Source of the DNA: Obesumbacterium proteus
Lineage (GTDB): Bacteria; Pseudomonadota; Gammaproteobacteria; Enterobacterales; Enterobacteriaceae
Length of the DNA: 64,000 nucleotides
NCBI RefSeq assembly: GCF_001586165.1
Contig: NZ_CP014608.1
Coordinates: forward strand, 4,836,001-4,900,000
Direction: 5' to 3'
The notes beneath the pieces were generated by a model. It did no database searches. It saw only the letters and a list, made by a program, of their open reading frames with translations, and had not been told where the DNA came from. The position numbers and the translations under genes were made by a program. Of this stretch, positions 16,456 to 25,351 are shown in pieces. Position 1 is the stretch's first letter. Every line of letters starts with the position of its first letter.

Positions 16456-17054
16456 TGACGTTAATGACCGCTTTTACATTGCCCGTGCATGATGCACAAA
16501 ACCATTTTCGCCGCCTGCTGAAAGCCATGAGCGAACCCGGCGTGATCGTGAATTTGAATAACACGCCGGAAGGCTGGCTGCCGCTCAACAGCGCCACCAC
16601 CAGCGTGCTGTTAACCCTGAGTGATCAAGATACGCCAGTATGGCTCACGCCCGAGCTAAGCTCGGAAACCGCGCAGCAAAATCTGCGCTTTCATACCGGC
16701 GCTCCGCTGGCCGTCGAACCTTCACTGGCAGCCTTTGCGGTCGTGAATGAACAGGTTACCGCTGAACAACTGACTGATTTCGCACAAGGTGAAGATGTCT
16801 CACCGGAAACCAGCGCCACCGTGATTGTGCAGGTAAAAAGCCTCAGCGGTGGCCACATGTTGCGCCTGACCGGCCCCGGCATTTTAGAAGAGCGCATGAT
16901 TGCGCCTCAGATTTCAGACGTCGTGCTCAACGCTTTAACCGAACGTTCGCACAGCTTCCCGCTGGGTTGCGATTTCATCTTTACCTGCGGCGAACGTCTG
17001 CTTGCCATACCACGCACTACGCTCGTGGAGGTGTTCGATGTACGTAGCCGTTAA
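16455..17054 (+). CDS. phnH: C-P lyase core subunit PhnH
   Basis: Core complex subunit with a PLP-transferase-like fold but no cofactor; 199 residues. It is conserved at PVHDAQNHFRRLLKAMSEPGVIV, NSATTSVLLTLSDQDTPVWL, SLSGGHMLRLTGPGI and RLLAIPRTTLVEV. Starts at the TAATG junction with phnG, and its end overlaps the phnI start by 17 bases, which implies tight translational coupling. Confidence 0.95.
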   Translation: MTLMTAFTLPVHDAQNHFRRLLKAMSEPGVIVNLNNTPEGWLPLNSATTSVLLTLSDQDTPVWLTPELSSETAQQNLRFHTGAPLAVEPSLAAFAVVNEQVTAEQLTDFAQGEDVSPETSATVIVQVKSLSGGHMLRLTGPGILEERMIAPQISDVVLNALTERSHSFPLGCDFIFTCGERLLAIPRTTLVEVFDVRSR

Positions 17055-18123
17055 GGGGGGCGAAAAAGCCATCGCCGCCGCCCACCGTTTGCAAGAACAG
17101 AAGCGCCGCGGATCGACCCAGCTCAATGAGCTCAGCGTTGATCAAATCGATCAGCAACTCACGTTAGCCGTCGATCGCGTGATGACCGAAGGCGGGATCT
17201 ACGATAGACAGCTTGCCGCACTGGCGATCAAACAGGCCAGCGGCGATCTGGTCGAAGCCATCTTTTTACTGCGCGCCTATCGCACCACCCTACCGCGTCT
17301 GGCGGTCAGCGATGCCTTGAACACGCAGGATATGCGTTTAGAGCGCCGCATTTCGGCGGTGTATAAAGACCTGCCCGGTGGCCAAGTGCTCGGCCCCACC
17401 TATGACTACACCCATCGGCTGTTAGATTTCACGCTGTTAGCCAACGGCGAAACGCCAGAAATAAACCGCGATGAAGCGATGAACGAATCGCATAGCCCGC
17501 ACGTCTTCAGCATGTTGGCACAGCAAGGGCTGGCACGTGCGGAACACGACAGCGGCGCCGAACCCGACGACATCACCCGCACACCGCCGGTTTATCCCTG
17601 CTCTCGTTCTTCACGTTTACAGCAGTTGGTGCGTGGCGATGAGGGCTATCTGCTGGCGCTGGGCTACTCCACTCAGCGCGGCTATGGGCGCAACCACCCG
17701 TTTGCAGGAGAAATTCGCAGCGGCTATGTCAGCCTAAGTATTACGCCTGAAGAGCTGGGCTTTTCCGTTGAAATTGGCGAGCTGTTGCTGACCGAATGCG
17801 AAATGGTCAACGGCTTTGTTGCCCAACCCGATGATGCCCCGCATTTCACGCGCGGCTACGGCTTGGTGTTTGGCATGAGCGAACGCAAAGCGATGGCGAT
17901 GGCGCTGGTCGATCGCGCCCTTCAGGCTCCCGATTACCAAGAGCAGATCAACGGCCCCGCTCAAGACGAAGAGTTCGTGCTGGCGCATGCCGATAGCGTA
18001 GAAGCCGCCGGTTTTGTCTCCCACCTTAAATTACCGCACTACGTTGATTTTCAAGCCGAGCTGGAATTGCTCCATCGTTTACAACAGGAATTCAATGACC
18101 GTCAGGAGAATGCACATGACTAA
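17038..18123 (+). CDS. phnI: C-P lyase core subunit PhnI (purine ribonucleoside 5'-triphosphate phosphonylase)
   Basis: Catalyses the displacement of adenine from ATP by phosphonate, with PhnG, H and L. 361 residues, starting MYVAVKGGEKAIAAAH exactly like E. coli. ITRTPPVYPCSRSSRLQQLVRGDEGYLLALGYSTQRGYGRNHPFAGEIRSG is nearly invariant. A longer frame from 17002 was rejected on homology. Overlaps phnH at the front and phnJ by 8 bases at the end. Confidence 0.96.
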   Translation: MYVAVKGGEKAIAAAHRLQEQKRRGSTQLNELSVDQIDQQLTLAVDRVMTEGGIYDRQLAALAIKQASGDLVEAIFLLRAYRTTLPRLAVSDALNTQDMRLERRISAVYKDLPGGQVLGPTYDYTHRLLDFTLLANGETPEINRDEAMNESHSPHVFSMLAQQGLARAEHDSGAEPDDITRTPPVYPCSRSSRLQQLVRGDEGYLLALGYSTQRGYGRNHPFAGEIRSGYVSLSITPEELGFSVEIGELLLTECEMVNGFVAQPDDAPHFTRGYGLVFGMSERKAMAMALVDRALQAPDYQEQINGPAQDEEFVLAHADSVEAAGFVSHLKLPHYVDFQAELELLHRLQQEFNDRQENAHD

Positions 18124-18979
18124 CGTGCTAACCGGTTACAGCTTAGCGGGCTATAACTACGGCTATCTCGATGAGCAGACCAAACGTATGATCCGCCGAG
18201 CGATCCTCAAAGCCGTGGCGATCCCCGGCTATCAGGTGCCCTTTGGCGGACGAGAAATGCCGATGCCCTATGGCTGGGGAACCGGCGGAATTCAGCTCAC
18301 CGCCAGCGTGATTGGTGAAGCTGATACCTTAAAAGTGATCGATCAGGGCGCAGACGACACCACCAATGCGGTATCGATTCGCCGTTTCTTCCAGCGCGTT
18401 ACCGGCGTTGACACCACCGAAGTGACCGCCGACGCTACGCTTATTCAAACTCGCCACCGCATACCTGAAACGCCGCTGCGCCAAGATCAAATCATCATCT
18501 ATCAGGTTCCGATGCCTGAACCACTGCGTTTTATCGAACCGCGTGAAACCGAAACGCGAAAAATGCATGCGCTGGAGGAGTATGGCGTCATGCAGGTAAA
18601 ACTGTATGAAGATATCGCGCGTTTTGGCCACATCGCAACTACCTATGATTATCCCGTAAAGGTCAATCATCGCTATGTGATGGCTCCTTCACCCATTCCA
18701 AAATTTGATAATCCCAAGATGAACATGATGCCCGCGCTCCAACTGTTTGGTGCCGGACGCGAAAAACGGATCTACGCCGTTCCCCCGTACACCAAAGTGG
18801 AAAGCCTCGACTTCGACGATCATCCGTTCAGCGTGCAGCAATGGGATCAGCCCTGCGCGATTTGCGGATCGCAGCACAGCTATTTGGATGAAGTGGTGCT
18901 CGACGATCAAGGCTCCAGAATGTTCGTCTGCTCCGACACTGATTTTTGCCGCCAGCACAGCGAGGCCAATGCGCAATGA
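18116..18979 (+). CDS. phnJ: C-P lyase catalytic radical-SAM enzyme PhnJ
   Basis: Cleaves the carbon-phosphorus bond, giving alkane and ribose-1,2-cyclic-phosphate-5-phosphate by radical SAM chemistry; 287 residues. The unusual cluster and thiyl cysteines are in CAICGSQHSYLDEVVLDD followed by MFVCSDTDFC (CX2C...CX5C). The start region reads TNVLTGYSLAGYNYGYLDEQ, about six residues longer than in E. coli. ATG 18116 was chosen for the CAGGAG site 7 bases upstream; ATG 18110 is too close to it. Confidence 0.96.
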   Translation: MTNVLTGYSLAGYNYGYLDEQTKRMIRRAILKAVAIPGYQVPFGGREMPMPYGWGTGGIQLTASVIGEADTLKVIDQGADDTTNAVSIRRFFQRVTGVDTTEVTADATLIQTRHRIPETPLRQDQIIIYQVPMPEPLRFIEPRETETRKMHALEEYGVMQVKLYEDIARFGHIATTYDYPVKVNHRYVMAPSPIPKFDNPKMNMMPALQLFGAGREKRIYAVPPYTKVESLDFDDHPFSVQQWDQPCAICGSQHSYLDEVVLDDQGSRMFVCSDTDFCRQHSEANAQ

Positions 18980-19782
18980 ACGCCACAGACTCGATCTTCT
19001 CAGCGCCAGCCGACGATCTGCCGCTGCTTTCCGTGAACAATCTGACCCACCTGTATGCGCCGGGCAAAGGCTTTAGCGATGTCTCTTTCGATCTCTATCC
19101 GGGCGAAGTGTTGGGGATCGTCGGAGAGTCGGGATCCGGTAAAACAACGCTGCTGAAATCCATCTCTGCACGTCTCACCCCGCAGCAGGGAGAGATTCGC
19201 TATTTGAGCGCCCAAGGCGTTCAGGATTTATACGCCATGAGCGAAAGCGACCGCCGTCGCCTGTTACGTACCGAATGGGGCGTGGTGCATCAGCATCCGC
19301 TCGACGGGCTTCGCCCGCACGTTTCGGCCGGTGGCAATATCGGCGAGCGCTTAATGGCCGTAGGGCAACGTCATTACGGCAATATTCGCGCCGAAGCCAT
19401 GCGTTGGCTGGAAGACGTGGAGATCCCAGCCACGCGCATTGACGATCTACCCACCACGTTTTCAGGCGGCATGCAGCAGCGCCTGCAAATAGCGCGCAAT
19501 TTGGTGACTCATCCGCGCGTCGTGTTTATGGATGAACCCACCGGCGGGCTCGATGTTTCAGTACAGGCGCGCCTGCTCGATCTGCTGCGCACGTTGGTGG
19601 TCGAGCTTCAGTTAGCCGTAGTGATCGTGACCCATGATCTCGGCGTGGCTCGCCTGTTGGCGCATCGTTTGCTGGTGATGAAGCAAGGCAAAGTGGTTGA
19701 GAGCGGGCTGACGGATCGCGTATTGGACGATCCTCATCATCCGTACACCCAGTTGTTGGTTTCTTCCGTTTTACAAAATTGA
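18976..19782 (+). CDS. phnK: C-P lyase ABC-type ATPase PhnK
   Basis: ABC ATPase that binds the PhnGHIJ core and acts in its catalytic cycle rather than in transport; 268 residues. Walker A GESGSGKTT, signature FSGGMQQRLQIARNL, Walker B VVFMDEPTGGLD. Compared with E. coli it has a longer N-terminus (NATDSIFSAPADDLPLLSVNN) and a small insertion (LSAQGVQDLYAM). The ATGA overlap with phnJ supports this start. Confidence 0.95.
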   Translation: MNATDSIFSAPADDLPLLSVNNLTHLYAPGKGFSDVSFDLYPGEVLGIVGESGSGKTTLLKSISARLTPQQGEIRYLSAQGVQDLYAMSESDRRRLLRTEWGVVHQHPLDGLRPHVSAGGNIGERLMAVGQRHYGNIRAEAMRWLEDVEIPATRIDDLPTTFSGGMQQRLQIARNLVTHPRVVFMDEPTGGLDVSVQARLLDLLRTLVVELQLAVVIVTHDLGVARLLAHRLLVMKQGKVVESGLTDRVLDDPHHPYTQLLVSSVLQN

Positions 19783-19791
19783 GCGAAAATC

Positions 19792-20481
19792 ATGACCATA
19801 ACAACACGCTTGCGCGTAGAGAATCTGAGTAAAACCTTTGTACTGCATCACCAAAACAGTATTCGTCTGCCGGTGCTTTCAGACGCGTCATTGGAAGTGA
19901 ACGCCGGTGAATGCGTGGTGTTGCACGGTCATTCAGGCAGCGGGAAATCAACGCTGTTGCGATCGCTTTATGCTAACTATCTGCCCGATGAAGGCAGCAT
20001 CTGGGTACAACATCAGGGTGAATGGCTGGATATGGTGCAAGCCCCAGCAAGGCAGATCCTCGCTGTGCGTCGCAAAACGATCGGCTGGGTCAGTCAGTTT
20101 CTACGCGTGATCCCACGCATTAGCGCATTAGACGTGGTGATGCAGCCGATGCTTGAACTGGGCTACGAACGTCAAGCCTGCGAACAAAAAGCGGCGGCGT
20201 TATTAACCCATCTCAACGTTCCCCAACGCCTCTGGCATTTGGCACCTTCCACCTTTTCCGGCGGCGAGCAGCAGCGCGTAAATATCGCCCGCGGATTCGT
20301 GGTTGATTATCCGATTTTGTTGCTCGATGAACCTACGGCGTCGCTCGATACCACCAATAGCGCCGCGGTGGTGAGTTTGATCGATCAAGCCAAAGCACGT
20401 GGTGCCGCTATCGTTGGGATCTTCCATGATGAAGCCGTGCGCGACCATGTTGCAGATCGTCTGCATGTGATGACTGAATAG
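19792..20481 (+). CDS. phnL: C-P lyase ABC-type ATPase PhnL
   Basis: Second ABC ATPase of the pathway, needed with PhnGHI for the ATP phosphonylation step and able to dimerise with PhnK on the core. 229 residues. Walker A GHSGSGKST, signature FSGGEQQRVNIARGF, Walker B LLLDEPTASLD. The region WVSQFLRVIPRISALDVVMQPMLELG matches E. coli. Nine bases separate it from phnK. Confidence 0.95.
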   Translation: MTITTRLRVENLSKTFVLHHQNSIRLPVLSDASLEVNAGECVVLHGHSGSGKSTLLRSLYANYLPDEGSIWVQHQGEWLDMVQAPARQILAVRRKTIGWVSQFLRVIPRISALDVVMQPMLELGYERQACEQKAAALLTHLNVPQRLWHLAPSTFSGGEQQRVNIARGFVVDYPILLLDEPTASLDTTNSAAVVSLIDQAKARGAAIVGIFHDEAVRDHVADRLHVMTE

Positions 20482-20493
20482 CGGAGCAAAACC

Positions 20494-21630
20494 ATGATCG
20501 TGAACAATGTAAAACTGGTGCTGGAAAATGAAGTGGTGGCAGGTTCGCTTGAGGTTCAAGACGGCGTGATCCGCGCCTTTGCCGACAGCGATAGCCGTTT
20601 GCCCGAAGCCGTCGATGGCAACGGCGGCTGGCTGCTGCCGGGCTTGATTGAGCTACATACCGATAATTTGGACAAGTTTTTCACTCCGCGTCCCAAAGTC
20701 AGCTGGCCTGCGCATTCTGCCATGAGCAGCCACGATGCGTTGATGATTGCCAGCGGGATCACCACGGTGCTTGATGCCGTAGCCTTGGGTGACGTGCGCG
20801 ACGGTGGCGATCGCTTAGATAATCTGGAAAAAATGATCAACGCGGTGATTGACAGCCAGCAGCGCGGCGTCAATCGCGCAGAGCATCGCCTACACCTGCG
20901 CTGCGAACTCCCCCATCACAGCACCCTTCCCCTGTTCCAACAACTGGTGGAGAAACGCGGCGTGTCTCTGGTGTCATTGATGGATCACTCTCCTGGCCAG
21001 CGCCAATTCGTAAACCCGCAGAAATATCGCGAATACTTTCAGGGCAAATACCATCTCAGCGATGAGCAGATGGATGCCTATGAACGTGAACAGCTGGAGA
21101 ATGCTGAGCGCTGGTCACAACCTAATCGCCATGCCATCGCTGAACTCTGCCGCACGCGCGGCATTGCACTCGCCAGCCATGATGATGCCACCGAAGCACA
21201 TGCCGATGAATCGCATCAGTTAGGCAGCGTGATTGCCGAATTCCCCACCACGGTAGAGGCGGCACATGCATCACATCAGCGCGGTTTGCAGGTGATGATG
21301 GGCGCTCCCAATATTGTGCGAGGCGGCTCGCATTCCGGTAACGTTGCGGCTCATGAATTGGCTTCGCTCGGCGTCTTGGACATTCTGTCATCCGACTATT
21401 ATCCCGCTAGCCTGTTGGATGCCGCGTTTTGCGTCGCCGCCAGCGAGCACAATACGTTTACGCTGCCTCAGGCGATGTCATTAGTGACGCGCAATCCGGC
21501 GAAAGCACTGGGATTATCCGATCGCGGCGTGCTTGCAGAAGGCAAAAGAGCGGATTTGGTATTAGCACAACGCCACGGCGAGCATATTCATGTGAATCAC
21601 GTGTGGCGCGAAGGGATACGGGTGTTCTAA
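20494..21630 (+). CDS. phnM: Alpha-D-ribose 1-methylphosphonate 5-triphosphate diphosphatase PhnM
   Basis: Amidohydrolase-fold enzyme that removes pyrophosphate from the nucleotide-like intermediate before C-P cleavage; 378 residues, equal to E. coli. Metal-ligand motifs are ELHTDNLDKFF near the start, a DHSPGQRQF loop and ASHDDATEAHADES. The C-terminal composite domain ends ALGLSDRGVLAEGKRADLVLAQ. GCGGAGC precedes the ATG, 12 bp after phnL. The TAATG end couples it to phnN. Confidence 0.96.
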   Translation: MIVNNVKLVLENEVVAGSLEVQDGVIRAFADSDSRLPEAVDGNGGWLLPGLIELHTDNLDKFFTPRPKVSWPAHSAMSSHDALMIASGITTVLDAVALGDVRDGGDRLDNLEKMINAVIDSQQRGVNRAEHRLHLRCELPHHSTLPLFQQLVEKRGVSLVSLMDHSPGQRQFVNPQKYREYFQGKYHLSDEQMDAYEREQLENAERWSQPNRHAIAELCRTRGIALASHDDATEAHADESHQLGSVIAEFPTTVEAAHASHQRGLQVMMGAPNIVRGGSHSGNVAAHELASLGVLDILSSDYYPASLLDAAFCVAASEHNTFTLPQAMSLVTRNPAKALGLSDRGVLAEGKRADLVLAQRHGEHIHVNHVWREGIRVF

Positions 21631-22187
21631 TGGCAAAATTAATTTATCTGGTTGGCGCGTCGGGCTCAGGTAAAGACAGTTTGCTTCAGGCGTTACGCGA
21701 GCAGCAAACCACGCCGTTGCTCGTCGCCCATCGCTATATTACTCGGGCCTGCCATGCAGGCTCGGAAAATCACATCGAACTCAGTGAAAACGAGTTTATG
21801 CAGCGGTGCAGCCAAGGACTTTTTGCGCTGCACTGGCAGGCTAATCAGCATTATTATGGGTTGGGTATAGAAATAGATCAGTGGCTGACTCAGGGGATTA
21901 GCGTGGTGGTCAACGGTTCTCGCGCCCATCTGCCTATCGCCCGCGAGCGCTATGGCGATCGAATGCAGGCCGTGTGTTTGCAGGTTTCTCAAACGACCTT
22001 GCGCCAGCGATTGTTGGCGCGTGGGCGCGAAACGCCGCTGCAAATAGAGCAGCGTTTGCAGCGTGCACAGGATTATCAATTACCGGAAAACGCACGCTGT
22101 GACTATCTGAATAATAATGATGATTTGCAGCACACGCTGCGGGAGTTTTTGCGCCTCGTAGAACGCACTATTGCTGTTTCCGTTTAA
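21630..22187 (+). CDS. phnN: Ribose 1,5-bisphosphokinase PhnN
   Basis: Makes PRPP from ribose 1,5-bisphosphate, returning the ribose of the C-P lyase pathway to nucleotide synthesis. 185 residues, as in E. coli. P-loop GASGSGKD near residue 8-15; the guanylate-kinase-like segments YITRACHAGSENHIELSENEF and GLGIEIDQWL follow. The ATG shares its first base with the phnM stop. A longer in-frame start at 21429 lies inside phnM and was rejected. Confidence 0.95.
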   Translation: MAKLIYLVGASGSGKDSLLQALREQQTTPLLVAHRYITRACHAGSENHIELSENEFMQRCSQGLFALHWQANQHYYGLGIEIDQWLTQGISVVVNGSRAHLPIARERYGDRMQAVCLQVSQTTLRQRLLARGRETPLQIEQRLQRAQDYQLPENARCDYLNNNDDLQHTLREFLRLVERTIAVSV

Positions 22188-22219
22188 TTTTTTGTTTCGT
22201 CATCACGTAGAGGTTCTGT

Positions 22220-22678
22220 ATGCCAGAGACGACTTCTCCCCATATCATTTTACGCCCCACCACCGCGCAGGATGAAGACACGGTGTATCACCTGATGTGT
22301 GAGCTTGAGCAATGTGAGTTTGACCGCCTCGCTTTCGCCAAAGGCTATGCGCTCAATTTAGCCAATCCGAATATGCACTATGCGTTAGCCACACAGAATA
22401 ACGAGGTGCTGGGATTTATTAGCCTTCACCTGCAATATCATCTGCATCACGTAAACTGGATTGCCGAAATTCAGGAGCTGATCATTACGCCACAGGCGCG
22501 TGGAGCTGGCGTGGGTAAACGGTTGTTACGTTGGGCAGAAGATACAGCGCGTGAATTAGGGGCGGAGCAGACCGAGCTCTCCACCCGCGCAACGCGTTAT
22601 GACGCGCATCGTTTTTATCAGCGTGAAGGCTATCTTCACACACATTTTCGCTTCGTTAAGCCGTTATCGGATCAGTAA
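22220..22678 (+). CDS. phnO: Aminoalkylphosphonate N-acetyltransferase PhnO
   Basis: GNAT enzyme that acetylates aminoalkylphosphonates such as aminomethylphosphonate so that they can be used by C-P lyase. 152 residues. The signature HHVNWIAEIQELIITPQARGAGVGKRLLRWAEDTARELGAEQTELSTRATRYDAHRFYQREGY contains the acetyl-CoA loop QARGAGVG. It lies between phnN and phnP, the same position as in E. coli. Confidence 0.94.
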   Translation: MPETTSPHIILRPTTAQDEDTVYHLMCELEQCEFDRLAFAKGYALNLANPNMHYALATQNNEVLGFISLHLQYHLHHVNWIAEIQELIITPQARGAGVGKRLLRWAEDTARELGAEQTELSTRATRYDAHRFYQREGYLHTHFRFVKPLSDQ

Positions 22679-22680
22679 CG

Positions 22681-23457
22681 ATGTCCAAGCTTACTCTCAC
22701 ATTTTTAGGCACCAGCGGAGCACAGCAGGTGCCCGCTTTTGGCTGTCAGTGTATGGTCTGTCTGCGCGCCCGAGAAGAGCCGCAATATCGGCGAAAACCC
22801 TGTAGCGCCATGCTGGAATATAACGGCAGCCGAACGCTGATTGATGCTGGTTTGCACGACCTCACCGAACGGTTTACGCCTGAGCAAATTAGCCAGTTTT
22901 TGCTAACGCATTACCATATGGACCACGTTCAGGGATTATTCCCGCTGCGCTGGGGCGTGGGTGGGTCCATTCCCGTTTATGGGCCACCGGATGAAATGGG
23001 CTGTGACGATCTGTTTAAGCATCCCGGCATACTTGATTTCAACCATACGCTCACGGCGTTTGAAACCATCCAACTGCAAGGATTGAGCATCACACCGCTT
23101 CCTCTCAACCATTCGAAACTCACTTTTGGTTATCTATTCACAACGCCCCATCATCGAATCGCCTATCTGACGGATACCGCAGGCTTGCCCGAAGCTACCG
23201 CAGAGTTTTTGTGCCAGCAACCGCCGGAAATCATGATTATCGACTGTAGCCATGAGCCACGTCCAAGCACGCCGAAAAACCACAGCGACCTCAATACGGT
23301 GATAGCGTTAAAACAGCGGATAGGCTGCGAGAAAATTTGGCTGACCCACATTAGCCATCAGTTTGATGCGTGGATGCTAGAGAATTCGCTGCCCGAAGGT
23401 ATTGAAGCGGCCAGAGATGGATTAACGCTGACCGCAGATGAGAGTGGCTATTATTGA
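22681..23457 (+). CDS. phnP: Phosphoribosyl 1,2-cyclic phosphodiesterase PhnP
   Basis: Metallo-beta-lactamase-fold phosphodiesterase that opens the cyclic ribose phosphate left by PhnJ, giving ribose 1,5-bisphosphate for PhnN. 258 residues. A structural zinc motif FGCQCMVCLRAR sits at the N-terminus and the catalytic metal motif is THYHMDHVQG; later ligands are in LNHSKLTFGY, YLTDTAG and THISHQFDAW. It starts 2 bp after phnO. The last gene of the operon, its end overlaps the convergent yraR by 7 bp. Confidence 0.95.
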   Translation: MSKLTLTFLGTSGAQQVPAFGCQCMVCLRAREEPQYRRKPCSAMLEYNGSRTLIDAGLHDLTERFTPEQISQFLLTHYHMDHVQGLFPLRWGVGGSIPVYGPPDEMGCDDLFKHPGILDFNHTLTAFETIQLQGLSITPLPLNHSKLTFGYLFTTPHHRIAYLTDTAGLPEATAEFLCQQPPEIMIIDCSHEPRPSTPKNHSDLNTVIALKQRIGCEKIWLTHISHQFDAWMLENSLPEGIEAARDGLTLTADESGYY

Positions 23458-24083
23458 GAATATTTTTGAATCTGTTCTGACTCGATGATCTGCAAGCGAT
23501 AAGGCGCTGGATTACGTGCAGATTTCAGCATCGCCATCGCTACGGCTGAAGCCTCAACGGCTTTCCATTTCTCGGGCAGCAGCTTAAATATGGGTTCTGA
23601 AATTTGCTCTAACAATCGTGGTTTTGGCCTGTCGCCTTGTAACATTGATGGACGCACTATCGTGAGATGTTGCCATGCTTGCAGCTCTAACGCTTTCTCC
23701 ATTTCCCCTTTCGTGCGGCTATAGAGGAATGTTGACTGTGGATTCGCGCCAAGCGCACTCACTACTGAATAGTGCTGGCAGCCATTTTTTAGCGCCACCG
23801 ACCCACACTCAACCACCAGCGTATAGTCTACATAGCGGAATGCGGCATCACTGCCGGCATCTTTGCGCGTGGTACCCAAGCAACAAAATGCGATATCAAT
23901 AGGGGTCGTCCATGTTGCCATCGTCGCGCATAAATCATCTGCAACCGGATTGACCAGTTTTTCTGACGGCGGTAAAGGCCTACGCGTTGGGGCATAGATT
24001 TTGCTGATGCCTGAATCTTGTTCTAGAAGTTTGAGTAATTCACTTCCGACTAAACCCGTCGCGCCTAACAATAAAATTTTCAT
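23451..24083 (-). CDS. yraR: NAD(P)-binding Rossmann protein YraR
   Basis: Short-chain dehydrogenase-like protein of the atypical NmrA/HTATIP2 type; 210 residues. N-terminal dinucleotide loop GATGLVGSELL, then APTRRPLPP, FCCLGTTRKDAGSDAAFRYVDYTLVV, a YSRTKGEME active-site-like segment and IVRPSMLQGDR. Agrees with E. coli YraR in length and motifs. ATG 24083 was chosen for GGGAGG 7 bases upstream, giving MKILLLGATG; the frame itself is open to 24140. Substrate unknown. Confidence 0.92.
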   Translation of the reverse strand: MKILLLGATGLVGSELLKLLEQDSGISKIYAPTRRPLPPSEKLVNPVADDLCATMATWTTPIDIAFCCLGTTRKDAGSDAAFRYVDYTLVVECGSVALKNGCQHYSVVSALGANPQSTFLYSRTKGEMEKALELQAWQHLTIVRPSMLQGDRPKPRLLEQISEPIFKLLPEKWKAVEASAVAMAMLKSARNPAPYRLQIIESEQIQKYSQ

Positions 24084-24199
24084 CCGTTTTCCTCCCTGTC
24101 TTGAGTATAACGCGAGAAAAGCGGGAGGTAAGGACTTCAAGCAATTAGTTTCAGTGATATATATCTAACTTTTCCGTCGTCATAATGATTATGTCGCCG

Positions 24200-24640
24200 T
24201 TATTCCTGCGCAGGGGTTCGCTCCCAGCGAATTTTTTTCGCAAAGCCCAATTTATTGTCCGTCATTTTTATCTGGTTGAGCGAAAGCTGCCAAATAGGCG
24301 CAGACATTAAACGGGCGGCGGGGAATTGCTGATAATAGCGGCTACGGGCTAGATGCTCATTTTCACCTTCTAATATTATGGCCTCACCCGAAAATTGCAG
24401 CCCACGGATCAGCGCAATAGTTTTGGTTTGATGTGCGATGGTTCCCGCGACCCGAGGATTTTTAAGCAACATTCCACCGTGACGGGTGCGCGTTTCCGTC
24501 ATGAAATAGAGCGCCATACGCTCTTCATCAAAGACGTAAAAACAGTTGGCACACCACATTTCGCCTTCCCAACAGGTTCCGAGCGTTAACACATGCTGGG
24601 CGTGCAGGAAGCGGCATATATGCTCTTTATCAGTCGTCAT
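24200..24640 (-). CDS. yhbP: YhbP family protein (FMN-binding split-barrel-like)
   Basis: 146-residue small beta-barrel protein of the UPF0306/YhbP family, related to pyridoxamine-phosphate-oxidase-like flavin proteins. Recognised by CWEGEMWCANCFYVFDEERMALYFMTE, TKTIALIRGLQFSGEA and IKMTDNKLGFAKKIRW. E. coli YhbP has about the same length and is likewise uncharacterised. It is divergent from yhbQ with a 68-bp shared promoter region. Confidence 0.9.
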   Translation of the reverse strand: MTTDKEHICRFLHAQHVLTLGTCWEGEMWCANCFYVFDEERMALYFMTETRTRHGGMLLKNPRVAGTIAHQTKTIALIRGLQFSGEAIILEGENEHLARSRYYQQFPAARLMSAPIWQLSLNQIKMTDNKLGFAKKIRWERTPAQE

Positions 24641-24708
24641 GGGTTAGTCTCACAGGCCGTGATGGATGAGGGTATAATGTCATGAAACGGCTAACCAATT
24701 AAATCCTA

Positions 24709-25008
24709 ATGACCACTGCACCTCATGAAACCCGCTGGTATCTCTATCTCATACGCACCGCATCAGGCGCGCTTTATACCGGTATTACCACCGACGTAGA
24801 ACGCCGCTATCAGCAGCATCAGAATGGTACAGGCGCGAAGGCGTTACGCGGTAAGGGGCCATTGCAGTTGGCATTTTCATGCTTCGTGGGTGAGAGAGGG
24901 CAAGCTTTGCGCTTGGAATATCGAATCAAACAGCTTAATAAAGCTCAGAAAGAAAAATTAGTGGCGGAAAGCCCACAATTGCTCGAGAAATGGTTTGGGA
25001 TCGCGTAA
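24709..25008 (+). CDS. yhbQ: GIY-YIG endonuclease-fold protein YhbQ
   Basis: 99-residue single-domain GIY-YIG protein. The family motif appears as WYLYLIRTASGALYTGITTDVERRYQQHQ, with the catalytic arginine in ERRYQQHQ and a glutamate in LEYRIKQL. It matches E. coli YhbQ, which has reported DNA-damage-related nuclease activity. Monocistronic, divergent from yhbP. Confidence 0.93.
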   Translation: MTTAPHETRWYLYLIRTASGALYTGITTDVERRYQQHQNGTGAKALRGKGPLQLAFSCFVGERGQALRLEYRIKQLNKAQKEKLVAESPQLLEKWFGIA

Positions 25009-25351
25009 TTAAACAAGAAAATTTATTAATATCGAAAAAAATATGCGGCTCCCCTTTGGCAATTTATTGTTGCTCTATCGGTGGAGCCGTAAAGAATGGC
25101 TGGTTTTTCTTAGTAGCGCCCTGGTGAGGCGAAATCAGCATCTTCAGACAGAGCGCAACAAACAGCTAAGGTTTACGAGGCACATAGCTATTTGTTTAAC
25201 TCTGTCACATTCAATATAAACACTGAGCATCAATCCGTGAACGGGTGAAAACCACCCTTGTAACACTTTAATAAAAGTGATACTAAAATTGGTTTAGCTC
25301 AATTCTTTTAATTACAATCCTAATTATTTACACGCAAAGGTATCTTTCACC
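25009..25351. other. 343-bp intergenic region with two inverted repeats, no gene seen
   Basis: No plausible reading frame. CGGCTCC near 25045 pairs with GGAGCCG near 25084, with an inner GCAA/TTGC pairing, forming a branched hairpin that may end yhbQ transcription. GGGTG-N5-CACCC lies at 25243-25257. The last 90 bp are AT-rich and probably carry the promoter of the following acetyltransferase gene. Confidence 0.4.
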
